From Aquatica leii (Eukaryota; Arthropoda; Insecta; Coleoptera; Lampyridae), in NCBI GenBank assembly GCA_035610365.1, contig CM069439.1, positions 868,001 through 932,000 on the forward strand: a stretch of DNA of 64,000 nucleotides, written 5' to 3'. The notes below the pieces were generated by a model. The model was not told where the DNA came from. It saw only the letters and a list, made by a program, of their open reading frames with translations, and ran no database searches. The position numbers and the translations under genes were made by a program. Shown in pieces: positions 46,614 to 59,700 of the stretch. Within the stretch, counting starts at the first letter, position 1, and every line of letters starts with the position of its first letter.

Positions 46614-48121
46614 ATATAGTTAGTTGACACTATTTTTTTATTTAAACTCTTCTGGAATCTATTGCCAACGATTACTTTTTCTGTCAAACGTTCTTTTTAA
46701 ATTTCTAAAATTTCTCTGAAGTCAATTAACTTTTACTTCTAAATTGCGCTTGATTAAAAATTAATTAATTAATTTTAAAACATATGTAACATTTTACCAA
46801 AGTTTTAGTAAACCAAGTATTCCGGTAATTGTAACAGGTTGCCGCTGCCACAAATTAGTAAGTAACCTATCACGCTTACAGTAATTTTGAATTACGGTTG
46901 AGTGTATAATGAAACACATTACTACCCTCTTTAAGATGAATCGTCGTTGTTAAGTAGAAGTCAAAAAAAATATTTAGTAAATTACCAGTAATACGTAACA
47001 GTCGGTACATTAACACTAAAAATCCGCGTCGAAATCGCGTATAACTTATGACCACATAATTTTTTTGAAAGGATACTTTTTTTACGTCCAATTTTGGTTG
47101 CAAAGAATTGCTTGGCTTTTCAAGCTTTTTTGACACTTCTTTAGGTTTAGTCAAAGCTTCTACTATAGCCAGTTTAAACTCGAAAAATGGTAAATAAACA
47201 TCAGACTTGTTAACTCTTCTCAGCTAGACGTTGAGACATATGTCAATAAAATGAAAAAAATCCTCATCTACCACTTTTTAGATATAATCAAAATTCTGTA
47301 GTATCCGAGCATAAAGTAAAATAAATTGACACTTTCCATATACTACTATACACTTACATGGATTTGGGGCGTGAAATGAACATTTTATTTATTTTTTCTT
47401 TGAATCGTTGCATTTCAGAAACTGACTGACTTCCAACATATGTTGATGCTGGTAGTTACTACTATGTTGTCGTACCAGCAAACGAAACTAACTAAAGTAA
47501 CATCTACTTCATCCATGTTTGCTACTTTTTCTACAAAATTTCCTCTTCCTCTTTTTTTAATTCAGATTCATTGGGTAAATCACAGTTAGGTACTTGACTG
47601 AGATGAACAGTTTAAAGTTGTAATCTTATTGTCTAAGAATAACTTGTAATTCTGATTTTTAAGTACTGTCTCTGCCAATTTCATTACAACGTTGCTGCTT
47701 GATCTCAGGTCTAGTTAAGTTTTGTAGATCCAGCAGATATTTTGCAATCGTAGCTAAGTTGTGATACTCTGCTTAAAATATATACTTTATATCCTCACTT
47801 TTGAGGTTATTTGGCTTATATTATTTGATACTTGATGTAACCTTTATGAGGATTATCTGCTCGTCGATCGCTAATAATTCTTCTTTGGGAACAAGCAATA
47901 ATCTCTCTTTCATTTTATGTAGATAAGAACGGCCCAATTTTGAACAATTTATCGTAACCTTGTTCGCTTTCTTTTATTGCTGCGTATTCTTATTAAAATA
48001 AAGAAAACGATTGATTTGCTCAAATGTGTTGCGTGTCATTATTTAAAAAACAGTAGAAATATCTAACGAACTGTTCCGATAAACTTTGGTAGACAGCAAA
48101 TGTACGATTAACATATAGATA

Positions 48122-48170
48122 CTGTTTATGGCTGATTTGCTGGCTTAAGTTAGTGGACTGTAATTAATAC
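48122..48170. repeat. direct repeat, left copy (partner 49107-49157)
   Basis: TGATTTGCTGG, then about 10 bp later TTAGTGGACTGTAATT, is repeated in the same orientation at 49107-49157. The two copies bracket the BEL/Pao fragment that interrupts the piggyBac pseudogene. Confidence 0.6.
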
Positions 48171-48194
48171 ATAATTAGACGATGTGTTGAGCAA

Positions 48195-48722
48195 ATTAAA
48201 AAACTCTGGCCATTGTCAGAATACATATCAAAAGGTTTTCTCCTTCTAGCAATGAACCTTTTAAGACAATCAATAAAAGTATTTGTCGTAAGATCTGTTG
48301 TTAGGTGTAGATGTATAGCCTTAGTTGCTAAACAAGTGTATGCTTTAATTAATTTAGAACCTCTAGTTTTTTGTCTTTTATCATAACAGGGCCTGTTTGT
48401 GTAAATGGTATGTGTTCAGTAACTCTTGCCTTTGGTAAGTTACCCATGATATATTTAATTCATTAGGCTTTACTCTAAAGCAATTAACGCAATCGCGACT
48501 AATGCCCTTTGCTAAATTTTGGCCTGCTACTGGCTAAAACCTATTTCTTACTGAATAAAGTAGTTGTTGCAATCCACAATGTAACAATCGAGTATGTTCG
48601 TGCGTCATTATTAATTTAGTAAGGTGATGTTTAGGACTTAACAAAATTGGATATTTTTTATCATAATTGTAATTAGATTTATTTATTCTACCCCCCCACG
48701 CAAATAATACTTTGTTTATCAA
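48195..48722 (-). pseudogene. BEL/Pao retrotransposon integrase fragment
   Basis: The first part (48534-48722) reads WGGRINKSNYNYDKKYPILL, HLTKLIMTHEHTRLLHCG, the BEL/Pao pre-integrase region with the HHCC histidines (HEHTRLLH). After a frameshift come RDCVNCFRVKP (the Cys pair) and MGNLPKARVTEHIPFTQTGP. The integrase core follows with ATKAIHLHLTTDLTTNTFID and FIARRRKPFDMYSDNGQSF, giving the first catalytic Asp region and the second (Y-S-D-N-G). The Glu of the DDE triad and everything downstream are missing. Only a short piece of pol is present and no LTRs are visible. It lies inside the piggyBac remnant and is therefore a later arrival or a rearrangement product. Confidence 0.75.
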
Positions 48723-49055
48723 TAAAAAGATTCAAAGACAATATATTACTTTTGGCACTTAATTGTTTCCTTACTATGAGGACGATATAATAGTTTGGTG
48801 TGTTTCTATGCAATCATAGATCCTTCGATGTAGAGGATAAGCACAACTTAGAAATAAAACTCTGTCGTAATTGTGGCTACGTTTCGTTGGCTATTGTGCC
48901 AACTTCATCAGGCCAATATAACAGTGGAATGTTTAATTTCTGCCCAAATATACATAAAATTAAAACATGGACAAAGTAGGAAAGCACGAAGACATATAAC
49001 CTTATACGACACAAACATAACACACACATAAGCTGAATCTCAATAATAGAATTTT

Positions 49056-49077
49056 ATCATATCATATCATATCATAT
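49056..49077. repeat. (ATCAT)n microsatellite
   Basis: Four to five copies of the pentamer ATCAT. A shorter relative is at about 45193. Confidence 0.85.
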
Positions 49078-49106
49078 ACGTAATTAAATGTGGTGGCTCG
49101 ATTGAC

Positions 49107-49157
49107 CAAAATGTTGATGAGTGATTTGCTGGTTTAGTTTAGTTAGTGGACTGTAAT
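49107..49157. repeat. direct repeat, right copy (partner 48122-48170)
   Basis: Contains TGATTTGCTGG and TTAGTTAGTGGACTGTAATT, matching the left copy with a few differences, about 985 bp away in direct orientation. Confidence 0.6.
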
Positions 49158-49690
49158 TTTCGTTGCTTTGCAGTTTCACTTGAGTAGGTAAGAAACAGTG
49201 GAGATGTTGCTTATAGCACGTTTAATACTCTACTGCTTTTTATAACTGTTACCTTTAAAACTACCTGCTTTGTACAAATACACGCTTAAAAATTACATTC
49301 AAAGAAACAAACAAATTTTTTTCGCGTTATATTGGCCGGTTGCTCTAGTCGTACCTAAATAGAGTATATACGTATTTGTCTCTTCAACTATGTATGAAAT
49401 AATTTCCGGAGTAAACAAATATTTAAAGAATTTAAAGAGTTTTTTCAATAGGCCAATCTCTGCAGAAAGAAATTCGGAAATTGGAAGCGTCATCCGGAAT
49501 ATCAGTGCATTTTATTCCAACATAACATTCTTTTCAGTTTCTTTCTTTTTACTGTTTTTTAAAAGTTTTTGAGCCCGGGTTGCGAGAGGTACTTTATCAT
49601 TACTATCCTATTCGTCCAAGTCTGTCTCTGGTATGACTTCGTCAACTTCTTTTCTTTATCGCTATTTTCAGAGATGCTGACAGATTCCTG

Positions 49691-52073
49691 GGCCAAAACG
49701 TTTGCAAATTCGGTGATTTGATTGAAGTCGTTTTCATTCGATAAATTCTTGTTGTTATTGTTTATTCGATTTGGTAATGGTATTACCGTAAAAGCGTAAA
49801 AGTAACTTATACATAACTATTTATTAAGTGTAATTGTTTTTAATAATTTTATTAAAGTATTTAATTCACGACAAATAAAATAAAAGTAGTATAGTAAGGT
49901 AAGTACCAAGTTTTTAATTATTATTTAGACTGTCGGGTGCTAATAAAATTTTTCTACGTGCCAGCTGCATGATACCTGCCATAGGTTAGCTACCTCTGTT
50001 CTATGACATTTTACGTCATAATCATACTTTTCAGGTGGCTTCAAAAAATTCATAATTATTAGTAGTAATTGGATTTTAAATCATGTTATGAGAATTTTGT
50101 TTTAACTTAAAGGCAAGCTTCTAACTCAGCTTGATTCGGCAAGCGGGTCGTAAGACTCGGTGTGCTAATCTTGCACTAAATTAAAAAAGCGCCAAAAAAA
50201 GTAAGTAACACCCAATACAGACCTTGTTTAAATCTGTTGATCACTGAAATAAAAATTGGCAGAACACAATATGTATTTATTTCTAACAAGAGAGAAATGC
50301 GTTAAAATATAAAGAGAAAAAGATAGACCAATAACAATTAAATAACAATTATAGATTCGTCGACTAACGTCATTGCTATAATATCGATATAGGCCTTTTT
50401 GATCACGCAACACACCATAGAACTAGTTATATTTAATTGCTAACAAATATCGTAAGTGATTGATTTTAATAAAAGTTAAATAGTATTCGAACAATTACTG
50501 GTTGACAGTCGTTCGAAATGTAAATATTGCGAGTGATAAATTCACATTTTTAGCTGTGGATGAAGAATTACACATATACACTCTATTAAGGTAAGTCCAT
50601 TTAGAGTGTATCCTTCAGGAACGGGTTTGTGGTTGGCAAGGGCCAGAAGTCCATTAAGCTTTACTCCTTCCTGGCGTCCTTTGATTTTGACTTTATTTCT
50701 TTTAATTTTGTGTTTTCGTCAAGTTTTCCAAATCAATCACGAAATTTTGTATATAACCCACCCCGTTTTCACTGAGCACTGGCATAACATCGTTTATGTT
50801 ACCTTATTTCAGGCAAGTGACATTGTTTCAACTTTTGCATGTAACATATTTTTCTAATTCTAAATAATTTTTTTGAAAAAGAGAATCAGGTTTTGAAGCT
50901 GTTTTACCCGATCATATAAAACATATATTTTTTCAAAAGTTTCCGTAAAAACAGAGATAAATAGAAATGCAAGTAAAAAAGTAATAGAAACGTTTTAAAA
51001 AATATGTGCATGTCAAAAAAATAGAGAGCAAATGTTTTGAAAGAAAAAAATCTTTGGTAAATGAGAGTTGGAATGTATAAAACTTGTATCACTTTTACAA
51101 GCTGCTTACTAATTTAGCGTAGCACAAAACAAGTTTTTTTTTGTTGTCTATTGACTGTTTTTATCGATTTGGATAAAATATTTACTAAATGTCTCACACT
51201 ATTTAACAAACTAAAACAAAATTTTAATAAAAATATAACTTCCATTGAAAAAACACAAAGTAAAAAAATTAACAGCATTATAAACTGTAGATTTAAAATA
51301 AGCGTTTGCTAAAAAACGAAAAAGCAAAATTAAAAAAAAAAAGATTTTGTGCAAAAATCGACAGGATTGTGAATACGACATTTACGTATTGTAATTTTAG
51401 TTGTAATGACACTGATACCGTTTTTTAATGCAAAAATTATTTACTATAGGTAATAAGCTTTAATAACATATTTTTAAAAGCTTAAAATATACGCTTTTAT
51501 CAAAATCTGTTTGAGCGTTTATAAACTACAAACAAAAGATGTGCTTAATAATAAATGTTCTTGCTAGTTTCGTTTTTCTGAAGTATGTACTGTCTAGAGA
51601 TTTAGAATGTGAGTTTTCAATTAGAATCATTTTGTATAAAATAAAAAATTCTACTAAATTATCGTCTTTTTAAATTCAGGTTTAATGCATTATATTGAGT
51701 TTTTGTTTTTAAAATCTTTTTGTTATACAAAATAAACAACCGCGAATTTTTAATACAACAATTGGCAATTGTGTTGTGAAAAACATACTGATTGTTATCT
51801 TGAAGATTTATGAGTAGGGTATGAAAGACAAATTCTTTTTACTAAATTTTGTAACCTAGAGAATACAAACATGTTTTACAGAAAAATATGGTGAGGGTGG
51901 AAAAAGCTTTGTTTAGGTTTTTATTGCGCGCTTGAGACAACTCGTAAAATAATAATTTATTATAAATGCGATTGGCGAAAAGACAAAGAACTGTAAGAAG
52001 AAGCCAACGGGAAAGTTGTGTATCGTAAGTGCAGGTTAATGAGGCTGTAACGAGACGCATACAAGTTTGTCGC
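49691..52073. other. no recognisable gene
   Basis: AT-rich. Open frames at 50228-50413, 50606-50857 and 50904-51092 have no family motif and biased composition. Confidence 0.45.
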
Positions 52074-52406
52074 GTTTTTATACTCATACAAATAGACGCC
52101 GGTGGACGTTGGTAAAATGCGCGGGACGTCGAGCTCTAACAGACGGGGGTTGCAGAGACGGCATTTGCTACAGGGCTCGTGAGTCTTTCAGTCTTCTGCT
52201 AACAGCGTCGCGAGGTGGGTGGCGAGACTTCCGTCCACATGTCATTCTATTCGATTGTTGCACGCGCACGATAATCTCACGGTGAGTGTCGCGTGCGATA
52301 CTCTAATTAACCCTTAACAAAATACGAACTCAAATTAATTTTGTATTTGACGAAACCACGTGGGTTTAGCCAATAAAAGAATTTTCACACGTTTTTCAGA
52401 CCCGGT
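52074..52406 (+). promoter_or_regulatory. CpG/GC-rich island with splice donors: candidate host promoter and first exon
   Basis: After thousands of bases of AT-rich DNA, 52090-52300 is sharply richer in G, C and CpG. A TTTTTATAC box lies at about 52074 and a TTTCAGTCTT initiator-like motif at about 52188. A strong donor, CACG|GTGAGT, ends the island at about 52281 and a second, CCCG|GTAAGT, follows at about 52398. The combination fits an untranslated first exon with alternative donors and a long first intron. A 72-codon frame across it (52067-52285) has no recognisable motif and probably is not coding. No downstream exon could be identified in the window. Confidence 0.35.
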
Positions 52407-54399
52407 AAGTTTTGCATGCTTTTTCATTTCTACATTTCAATTCTTTTGTTGACAACAACAAATATAATTGCAACTGTGATACAAGCATTTTTAAAATACC
52501 TTTAGATAAAATTGCAATTAGCGGCAACAAACAATAAAGTGCTTAAGTGGACGGCAGCGTATTTATCCCACACACGTGCAAAATTTGATATAATTTTAAT
52601 TTTAAAGTTTAATTGTATATAAAACCAAAATTTTATGTAGTTGTGGTGGAATAACGGAGACAAGAGTAATTTTGAAATTTTCGAATGGGTGCGTGCTGAA
52701 AGTGCTTATATTCGCGCGAATGAAACAACCCGGTGTTGTTTTAATCAACAGAAATCCTCGTAGCAATCCGCTCAATTACTGTTTTAATCCTCACGAGACC
52801 AACTTTATCTATTTGCTAAAAACAAGAACAGTTAGAACATTACAATTATTTTTTTACGCTGAAGGAAGTAGTAGTTGTTTATTTTTTCTGCCGCTTAAAT
52901 TTTCGTCGCCTACAATTTAAATTCTTCGCTACAATAAAATAATTGAACATCTCGCAAATTAGAACTATGACATTAGAAGCGATAGTTTCCTGGTGTTACG
53001 AATATCTACACAATAATTAATTTTCGCAAGTTTTCTGCCCGTCGCTTTTAAACCACAAACATTTAATTACGTGTGTTATTCAAAATAAAATTATTACAAT
53101 TATATCCAGATGCGCTAGTATAAGAAAACATTGAATAGTGCAATGCTGAACTAAATTTAATTAGCGGATTATTATAAACCAAAATTTAAAATTATTAGGG
53201 TATACGTTTGCTGTAAACTACAGATGTTGTTGATAATTGGGATTAAAAACGAGAAATGAATGAGCGAAAAGACAATGTTAATTTTAATAATAATATCAGA
53301 TTATAGAAAATTTTGTTTGTATTTTAATTATTAATAAGAATCAATCATAATTTACAACTAACAAACATTGTTAAAACTTAATGAAATTTAATAAGACATG
53401 AGACATCGGGCATTCAAAATTGCATCACTGTATGTATATAACAGGTTAATTTGCTTAGTAAAACTGTTCAAACTCGATAAAGCTTCATGAACATTAAAAC
53501 ATCACATTAAATATTGAAGATAGTTACTAGATTAACAACTTTTAAATATTGTAGAACTTTAAATTTGAAACTTTTACATTTTTCATTTTTTTTAATTTTA
53601 AGACAGAAAACTTTTAACATAGTAATTCTACATATGTAGTATGAGACCATATATTTGTTGTTTTAAAATGAAAATTGTAAGATTAATGAACATTTAATTG
53701 GCGTAATAAAAATAAGTTCTTTTATTTATAATAAAATAAACGCAACTTTGAATATTCTATTAATTTACACAAGTTCAGGTTAAGTTGGTGTACATACGTA
53801 GGTACTTTTTAACAACAATTTAAAAACTATTATAAATTATAAATATTATCAATTATACAATAATCTGTATAATATTAATATAATATTATTATTATAAACT
53901 ATACGGTGACTGGTACCTAACCTATTAATTTAAGGACGTAATAATAGTCTCATTTGATATTAATTAAACCATAATATTCATTATGCAAAGTTGAAAGTTT
54001 TTGAAATATTTTATTATTTTTTACAAAAGTAGTCACAATTGGTATAATGTCTAAAATAATTTTAGAAAGGAGCTTGATAAGAAAAAGTTCTAGTGGTTCA
54101 ACCTGGACCTTTTTGTAATAAACTGCATTGAACTTGTTCTTTTATGTCGATTTATTTTCTAAATTGGTTAAATGTGCCAATGAATTCAAAAACTTCTTTG
54201 CTTTATAAGCTTTCGAATAACGTATATACATTTTAAAGAAATGTCCTTTAATTGCATAAACAATACAAAAAGTTGTAGTTCAGACTCGTTGTTTTTAAGT
54301 AACTAAATTAAATACATAACTAAAAATCAGTACATTGTCTACATTAAATTTTTTCGTTACAATTCAATTTCGAAATGACCGCCTCTGCTTCTGCACGAG
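52407..54399. other. no recognisable gene
   Basis: AT-rich. If the island at 52.1-52.4 kb is a first exon, this would be its intron. No acceptor with a coding exon was recognised. Confidence 0.4.
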
Positions 54400-55281
54400 C
54401 TCGTTCTCTAACTTCTTGCGTATTGACTTTAACACGAATACATTAAAACATAGGGGCGTTAGGTCCGGACTCTTGGCAGACTATGGTATCACTCTTCCTC
54501 TTCCATTCCATCGGTTTTGGGAACCTCTAGTTCAACAATCGTGCGGCGATAGTGGGCGTGACATCCATCGTGTTGGAAAATCGGTTCACGTTTGTTTTCT
54601 AACACATCTTCTAGCAATTCAAACAAATGATGGTTTAGGAAATCTTCATAGACTGTGCCGTTGCGATTATCAGATAGAAAGTGAAGACCGACTAAATTAT
54701 TTCCAATAACTTTCATCCATACATTAAAGCTAAATTTTCTTTAGAGTTTGTTTTATTAATCGTGGATTGTTTTTCTCCCAAGAGTGTAATTATGAAGATT
54801 AGTAATACCTTCTCTACTAAACTTTGACTCGTCGGTCCACAAAAATCTTTTTTGAAAAGTGGGATTTTCAATAATTATATTTAATATGAATCTGCAAATT
54901 TTTTTTTTAATGCATGATCCTCTTCTCGTAGTCCTTAAACACGTGTATAGTGAAATGTATCTAAACCTTCTCGGCGGAGAACAGACAAAACCTTCTACTG
55001 TGGACACCCAGATCCGTGAAGATTTCCCTAGTGCTGACGGTTGGGTTTTCTGCTACTATTCTTAAAATTGTTTCATCTACATCGACACGATAACTAGCAG
55101 GTCTAGCATGTACATTTTTTCTAACATTTTTAGTTTAAGACAGGCGTCGGTACGTTAAACCAAACACACTCACATGAGGAAACCAACGTACATATTCGCG
55201 TTGAGCCTCAACTGTGTTTCTATTACAGAAACCATAAATAAACAAAATATCGGTGTATTCTGCGTTTGAAAACGATTCCAT
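54400..55281 (-). pseudogene. Tc1/mariner-superfamily transposase with DUF4817-type N-terminus (decayed)
   Basis: The N-terminal block (55135-55281), SFSNAEYTDILFIYGFCNRN then REYVRWFPH, matches the 'sneYaDmlfiYGeargN' helix of the DUF4817 region found before insect mariner-like transposases. Next come FLWTDESKFSREGITNLHNY (54756-55007, first catalytic Asp) and WMKVIGNNLVGLHFL, FLNHHLFELLEDVL, IFQHDGCHAHYRR (54489-54716, second Asp). In another frame near 54440-54460 is KSPDLTPLCFNVF. The third acidic residue (usually T-P-L-D) is Cys here, so the triad is lost even apart from the frameshifts. An intact enzyme would excise and insert at TA. No TIRs were found by eye. Confidence 0.72.
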
Positions 55282-55689
55282 TTCCACAATGAAAATGTCT
55301 ACTAAAAGTAAAATAATTCTTAACAAAAATGAACAAGCAACTACAACTAACGAACAAGAAACTAATAACTTAAGACATAGAGAATAGTCACAAACAGAGT
55401 ATTGGCACAAAATTCAAATGTTTGTTTATTATTGTAAACAGAAATTGCAGCCAGCTTGACTGTCGTAAAGCTTGGGGGGTTGTGATTGCAAACTAGCAAA
55501 AAGTGACATTGGATTTCTTACATGTACTTGTTATTTCTGTATTATTTATGGAATTAAGTAATATTTCTCAAAAATGCATACCGAAAGGCTATAAAGTAAA
55601 AAAGTTTTTAATTTTATTGGCACGCTTTAACAAAATCTGAAAATAAATCAACATGAAACAACAAGTTGAATGAATTCAGTAAGAAGTAG

Positions 55690-56712
55690 AGCAAAAAATA
55701 ATAAATAATATATAACAAATAAAAAATGACGATGTTTTTTAAAAATGAATGATGTTCATATAAATTTGCTTCTATCCGCTATGATTACGCGCACGCAAGG
55801 CTTACGTTCAAAGTCATTTTTTACCATGTTGGCGTAAACTAATTCTGTAAAATATTAGCAGCAAATAGAGAAACAATAATTAATAACATATTGCAAAACA
55901 AAAATGATGTTATTTTTTAAAACAGAATTATGTGGATTTAAAGTTGTTTCTATCCGCTGTGATTATTCGCACGCAGGGCTTACGTTTAAAGTCATTTTTT
56001 TTCATGTTGGCATGAATTAAACATTAAAGTAAACAATAATAAATAATATATTGCAAAATAAAAATGACGTAATTTTTAAAAAAGAATGTTGTCGATTTAA
56101 AGCAGCTTCTATCCGATGTGATTAAACTCACGCAAAGCTTACGTTCAAAGTCATTTTTTACCATGTTGGCGAAAAATAATTTTTGTGCAGATAAAATATT
56201 GCAAAATACAAATAAAACCATTTTTTAAAAAAGAATTATGTTGGTTTAAAGTTGCTTCGACCCGCTGTCACTATTCGGACGCAATTTTTACGTTCAACGT
56301 CATTTTTTATCATGTTGGCCTGAATTAATTTGCGTGCAACTTTAGCAAAAAATAGAGTAAACAATAATAAATAACATATTGCAAACTACAAATAAGGATA
56401 ATTTAAAAAAAATTATATCAATTTAAAAGCCTATCTTCTGTGATTACTTCCACTCAAGGCTTACGTTCAAAGCCATTTTTCACCATTTTGGCGTAAATTC
56501 ATTTGTGTGCAAATTTAACAACAGATAGAGTAAACAATAATAAATAACATACTGCAAAATAATAATGACGATATTTTTAAAAAAGAATTATGTCGATTTA
56601 AAGGTTGCTTTTATCCTCTGTGCATATTTACACAAAAGACTTACGTTCAAAGTCATTTTTTACCATGTTAACGTGAATTAATTTTTGTACAAAATTTAAC
56701 AACAAATATAAT
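55690..56712. repeat. tandem array, about six copies of a 150-180 bp unit
   Basis: Each unit carries GCTTACGTTCAAAGTCATTT then TACCATGTTGGCG, preceded by TATCCGCTGTGATTA-like and followed by AACAATAATAAATAACATATTGCAAA-type sequence. The TTACGTT core recurs at about 55801, 55979, 56138, 56287, 56460 and 56640, giving spacings of 178, 159, 149, 173 and 180 bp. Units differ by substitutions and small indels, so the array is old. Not coding. Confidence 0.9.
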
Positions 56713-59700
56713 GACTCCTTTGCAACATTGACCACCAGCCGCCACTGCTTGTAATACACAACTAGGAAAATTTTAGTCAACAGATTATGATGCTTTAAAA
56801 AACATACTTATTTAAAAAAAATTTTAAAAAACACAACATAGAAAATATAAGTAAATTAGAATATAATGTTTAGCTACGGTTGATAAAATAAAAAAAAATG
56901 TTTTACAAGTTAATTTATATATTCTATTGTGCATTTTAAAATAATCAAAGTTAATAACAAAAAGATAATAATTTAATATTAATTTCTTTTCTTACTATTG
57001 GTATAAATAAAATATGTTTCAAAACGTTTCGACACTACAGTAAATATAAATCTAAATTCTTTTGAATTATTTGCGTAGTATTTTTTAAACGTTATTGTTG
57101 CTTTTTATTTGTGACTTGATCTAAGTTAAAGCAAGTAGAATTTAAAAAAATTATAGCGGTATGTGCATTTTAGAAGAATGTCGCGTGTGGTATGAACATT
57201 TGGGTGTCAATGCGTGTCTTGTAGATTAGCTGTTTAGTATTTAGGAAATTTCAGGTTGTCAGGCAACAATATGTGTTTTGCTCTTTTTATTTACATGATT
57301 ATTCATACAATGTAGGTGCTAAAATTACATATATCATGCGTTATCTATTATGGTAACTACTGTTCGTGCGCTATTATAATTTTCGTATTAAGTTTGAAAC
57401 AGTAGATTTATCATAAATTAGTGTATTGTTTGCTTATCACAAAATAACTTCATTAATTTTTGACAATACGAGAAGCGTTAATCATATATTTACTAAAAAC
57501 GAAGTTTTAAAATTAAAAGTAAATAAACCCATAACGGCAAAACTGTCACTCTCTCTCTTATGTTTTTAATAAAATTAAAAATTAATTACAATAATCAACT
57601 TTCTCTTAGTTTCAGAATTCTGGTTATTTAATTCAAAGTGCTAACAACGGGAGTAAATTTTTGAAAATGCGAATATAATAATATTTGAAAATTTATATTA
57701 TGGTTCCTCTTTGTACACTTAGGTGGTATTTATAAAGGTACATAAATCCTAATTTAAAAACAAACTTAATAATTGAATACCAGTTGTAAAATTCCCATGC
57801 GCTAGAAGTTCATTTGTCTCTTTTTGAAAAGTTTTAGTAAAAATTGTTACCTAACAACGGCGGTGGAAAGATGTCAAGTTAAGAAACATCAGAAACTGTC
57901 CAATTTGATTTCTTTTACGTTTTGAAAGGTGTTGTTTACTTCTCACTTTTTATTATATCATTTTTTTTTAAAACACACTTTTGGACGTGTCGTAACGAAT
58001 ACGTAAAGCTATAAATATTCGTCATTCATTTTATTTTCGATCCATATGTTAAACATATGTAAAATGTTACTTACTTTTTTTATTTCTACATTTTTAAAGC
58101 TGTTAATTACAATTACGTATAAGCTAATCTGGAGCAGTATGTAACCTGTTTCGGTGTTTAGTAAAGCAGGATAGATACGTCAAGTTTTTACCGTCGGTGT
58201 CAGACGATACATTATTAGGAGCAACTGTTTAAAGCAACAAAAACATCACAAAACTTTTCGAGTTTATAAATAACATTATTAAGAGGCATCATTAGGAAGC
58301 CTTTCTAAAAACACAAGTGCGTGTTGAATTCATAAAATATCTAAACGTTTTACAGTAGGAAGGTATGCAAAATAATAGGATATGATTTTATTCCGTTTGT
58401 TTTATTCGGTACGTACATATTTGTATTCTCGTAATTAAGCGATACTAATTTACTACTGGAACTAGATTTAAATTGAATTAAATTATCGTCCGCGTTCTGA
58501 AGTAATAAATATTACAATTAGATTAAATAACATTCAATAAAAATCGTTTAGATAGATAGATAGAATTTATAAACTCTTGCTTAATATTAAATTGAGTTTA
58601 TTTCCTTCTAATTTTTTTTTAATTTTTTGATTTTAGGTCTTGTACTGTAACGCTACATTACGCCCACATTTTTTTAAAAGTTGAATAAAATAGCTTAGTA
58701 TTTTATGTATCCTTCCTGAGTTCCCAGACTACATTTAAAGTAATATGAAGTCAATATTTGAAAACTTTGTTTCTTTTGGTACAAAAACGTCATAGAATTT
58801 TTTTCAAAATTTTTGTTTACTTAAAGTAAAATAAACAAAAAATATGTTTAATGTAATATATTAATGATTACGTAAATAAAAACTTTTGAAGCAAATATTA
58901 CTGCCCGTTAGACATAACAATAGGTTACATTTTTCGGAATAAAATTTTGTTTTTAATTTGCAAGCTGGATTTTTACACCTAACAGCATTTTTGAGATCAG
59001 TTGCTACAATTAGTAGATGTAAAGTCTTCTGGGTTGTTGCAGACAGAGAGATTGTTTCTAAAGCTTATTCTAAATTATACATTTTTTGTCCAAGCTTACA
59101 TTCGAGTTTCTATGAACTAGAACTTGTCAAGGAAAAAAGTATAGTGTGAAATTGAAACTTTTATCGAAACTAGAAACGATCCAAGTTTCTGTCTAAGTAT
59201 GTATCATAGTTCATGCAAAGTTAAGAGACAGATGATCACCTATTTCTTTTTGATTTTACTAAACTTTTTTCTTTGGCAAGTTTTAGTTTGTAGAAACTTA
59301 GATGTAAACTTTTACGTAAAAAATATAATGTAGAAAATGCTTAACCGTAATCTATTTTTACTAGCAGTTTGAATGTTAGCTTCTTAAAATAAAGAAAGAA
59401 GAACAGATTTGTTCTCTAATTTTTTTCGATCGCTTTTGTATAAAATCGACGAGTTAGACACTCCCAAGTCAAATAAATGAAGAATAGATTTAACGATCCA
59501 TTTTTAGTTCTTATACTGATTCGATAGTAACTAATCATTCTATCAATTAAATCACTTCATTCCATGCACTAGTTGTATTTGTTCACAATATTCGGTCTTG
59601 AAATTACTGTGTACTTTTTAAGAATAGAGCTAGTCTTGAGGTTTTACCTGTAGGCATGTAGAAACAACCAGAATATTTTTTATACCAAACCACCAAAATC

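Larger units (their letters stand above)
46876..49690 (-). pseudogene. piggyBac-type transposase, interrupted by a BEL/Pao fragment
   Basis: Minus-strand blocks follow the piggyBac order. An acidic N-terminus (49500-49690, VSISENSDKE) leads to FFKYLFTPEIISYIVEETNTYIL (49299-49493). After a gap holding foreign BEL sequence come MTRNTFEQINRFLYFN (about 47990-48055), YDKLFKIGPFL, RIISDRRADNPHKGYIKY and GYKVYILSRVSQLSYDCKI (about 47760-47980). Then WYDNIVVTTSINICW (about 47420-47500), YRILIISKKW (about 47260-47290) and a basic C-terminal region (46876-47154). The first catalytic Asp context ('S-I-D-E') reads ISDRRADN, so it is degraded. Cut-and-paste at TTAA sites is the family activity. Frameshifts and stops throughout. 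Confidence 0.68.

Noticed and set aside
52067-52285. 72-codon plus-strand frame across the GC-rich island
   Set aside because: Arg/Cys-rich by composition, no motif, overlaps promoter and donor signals. More likely untranslated.
55690-56712. CRISPR-like array
   Set aside because: The units are 150-180 bp with similarity throughout and no short-repeat/unique-spacer pattern; the context is a eukaryotic genome.
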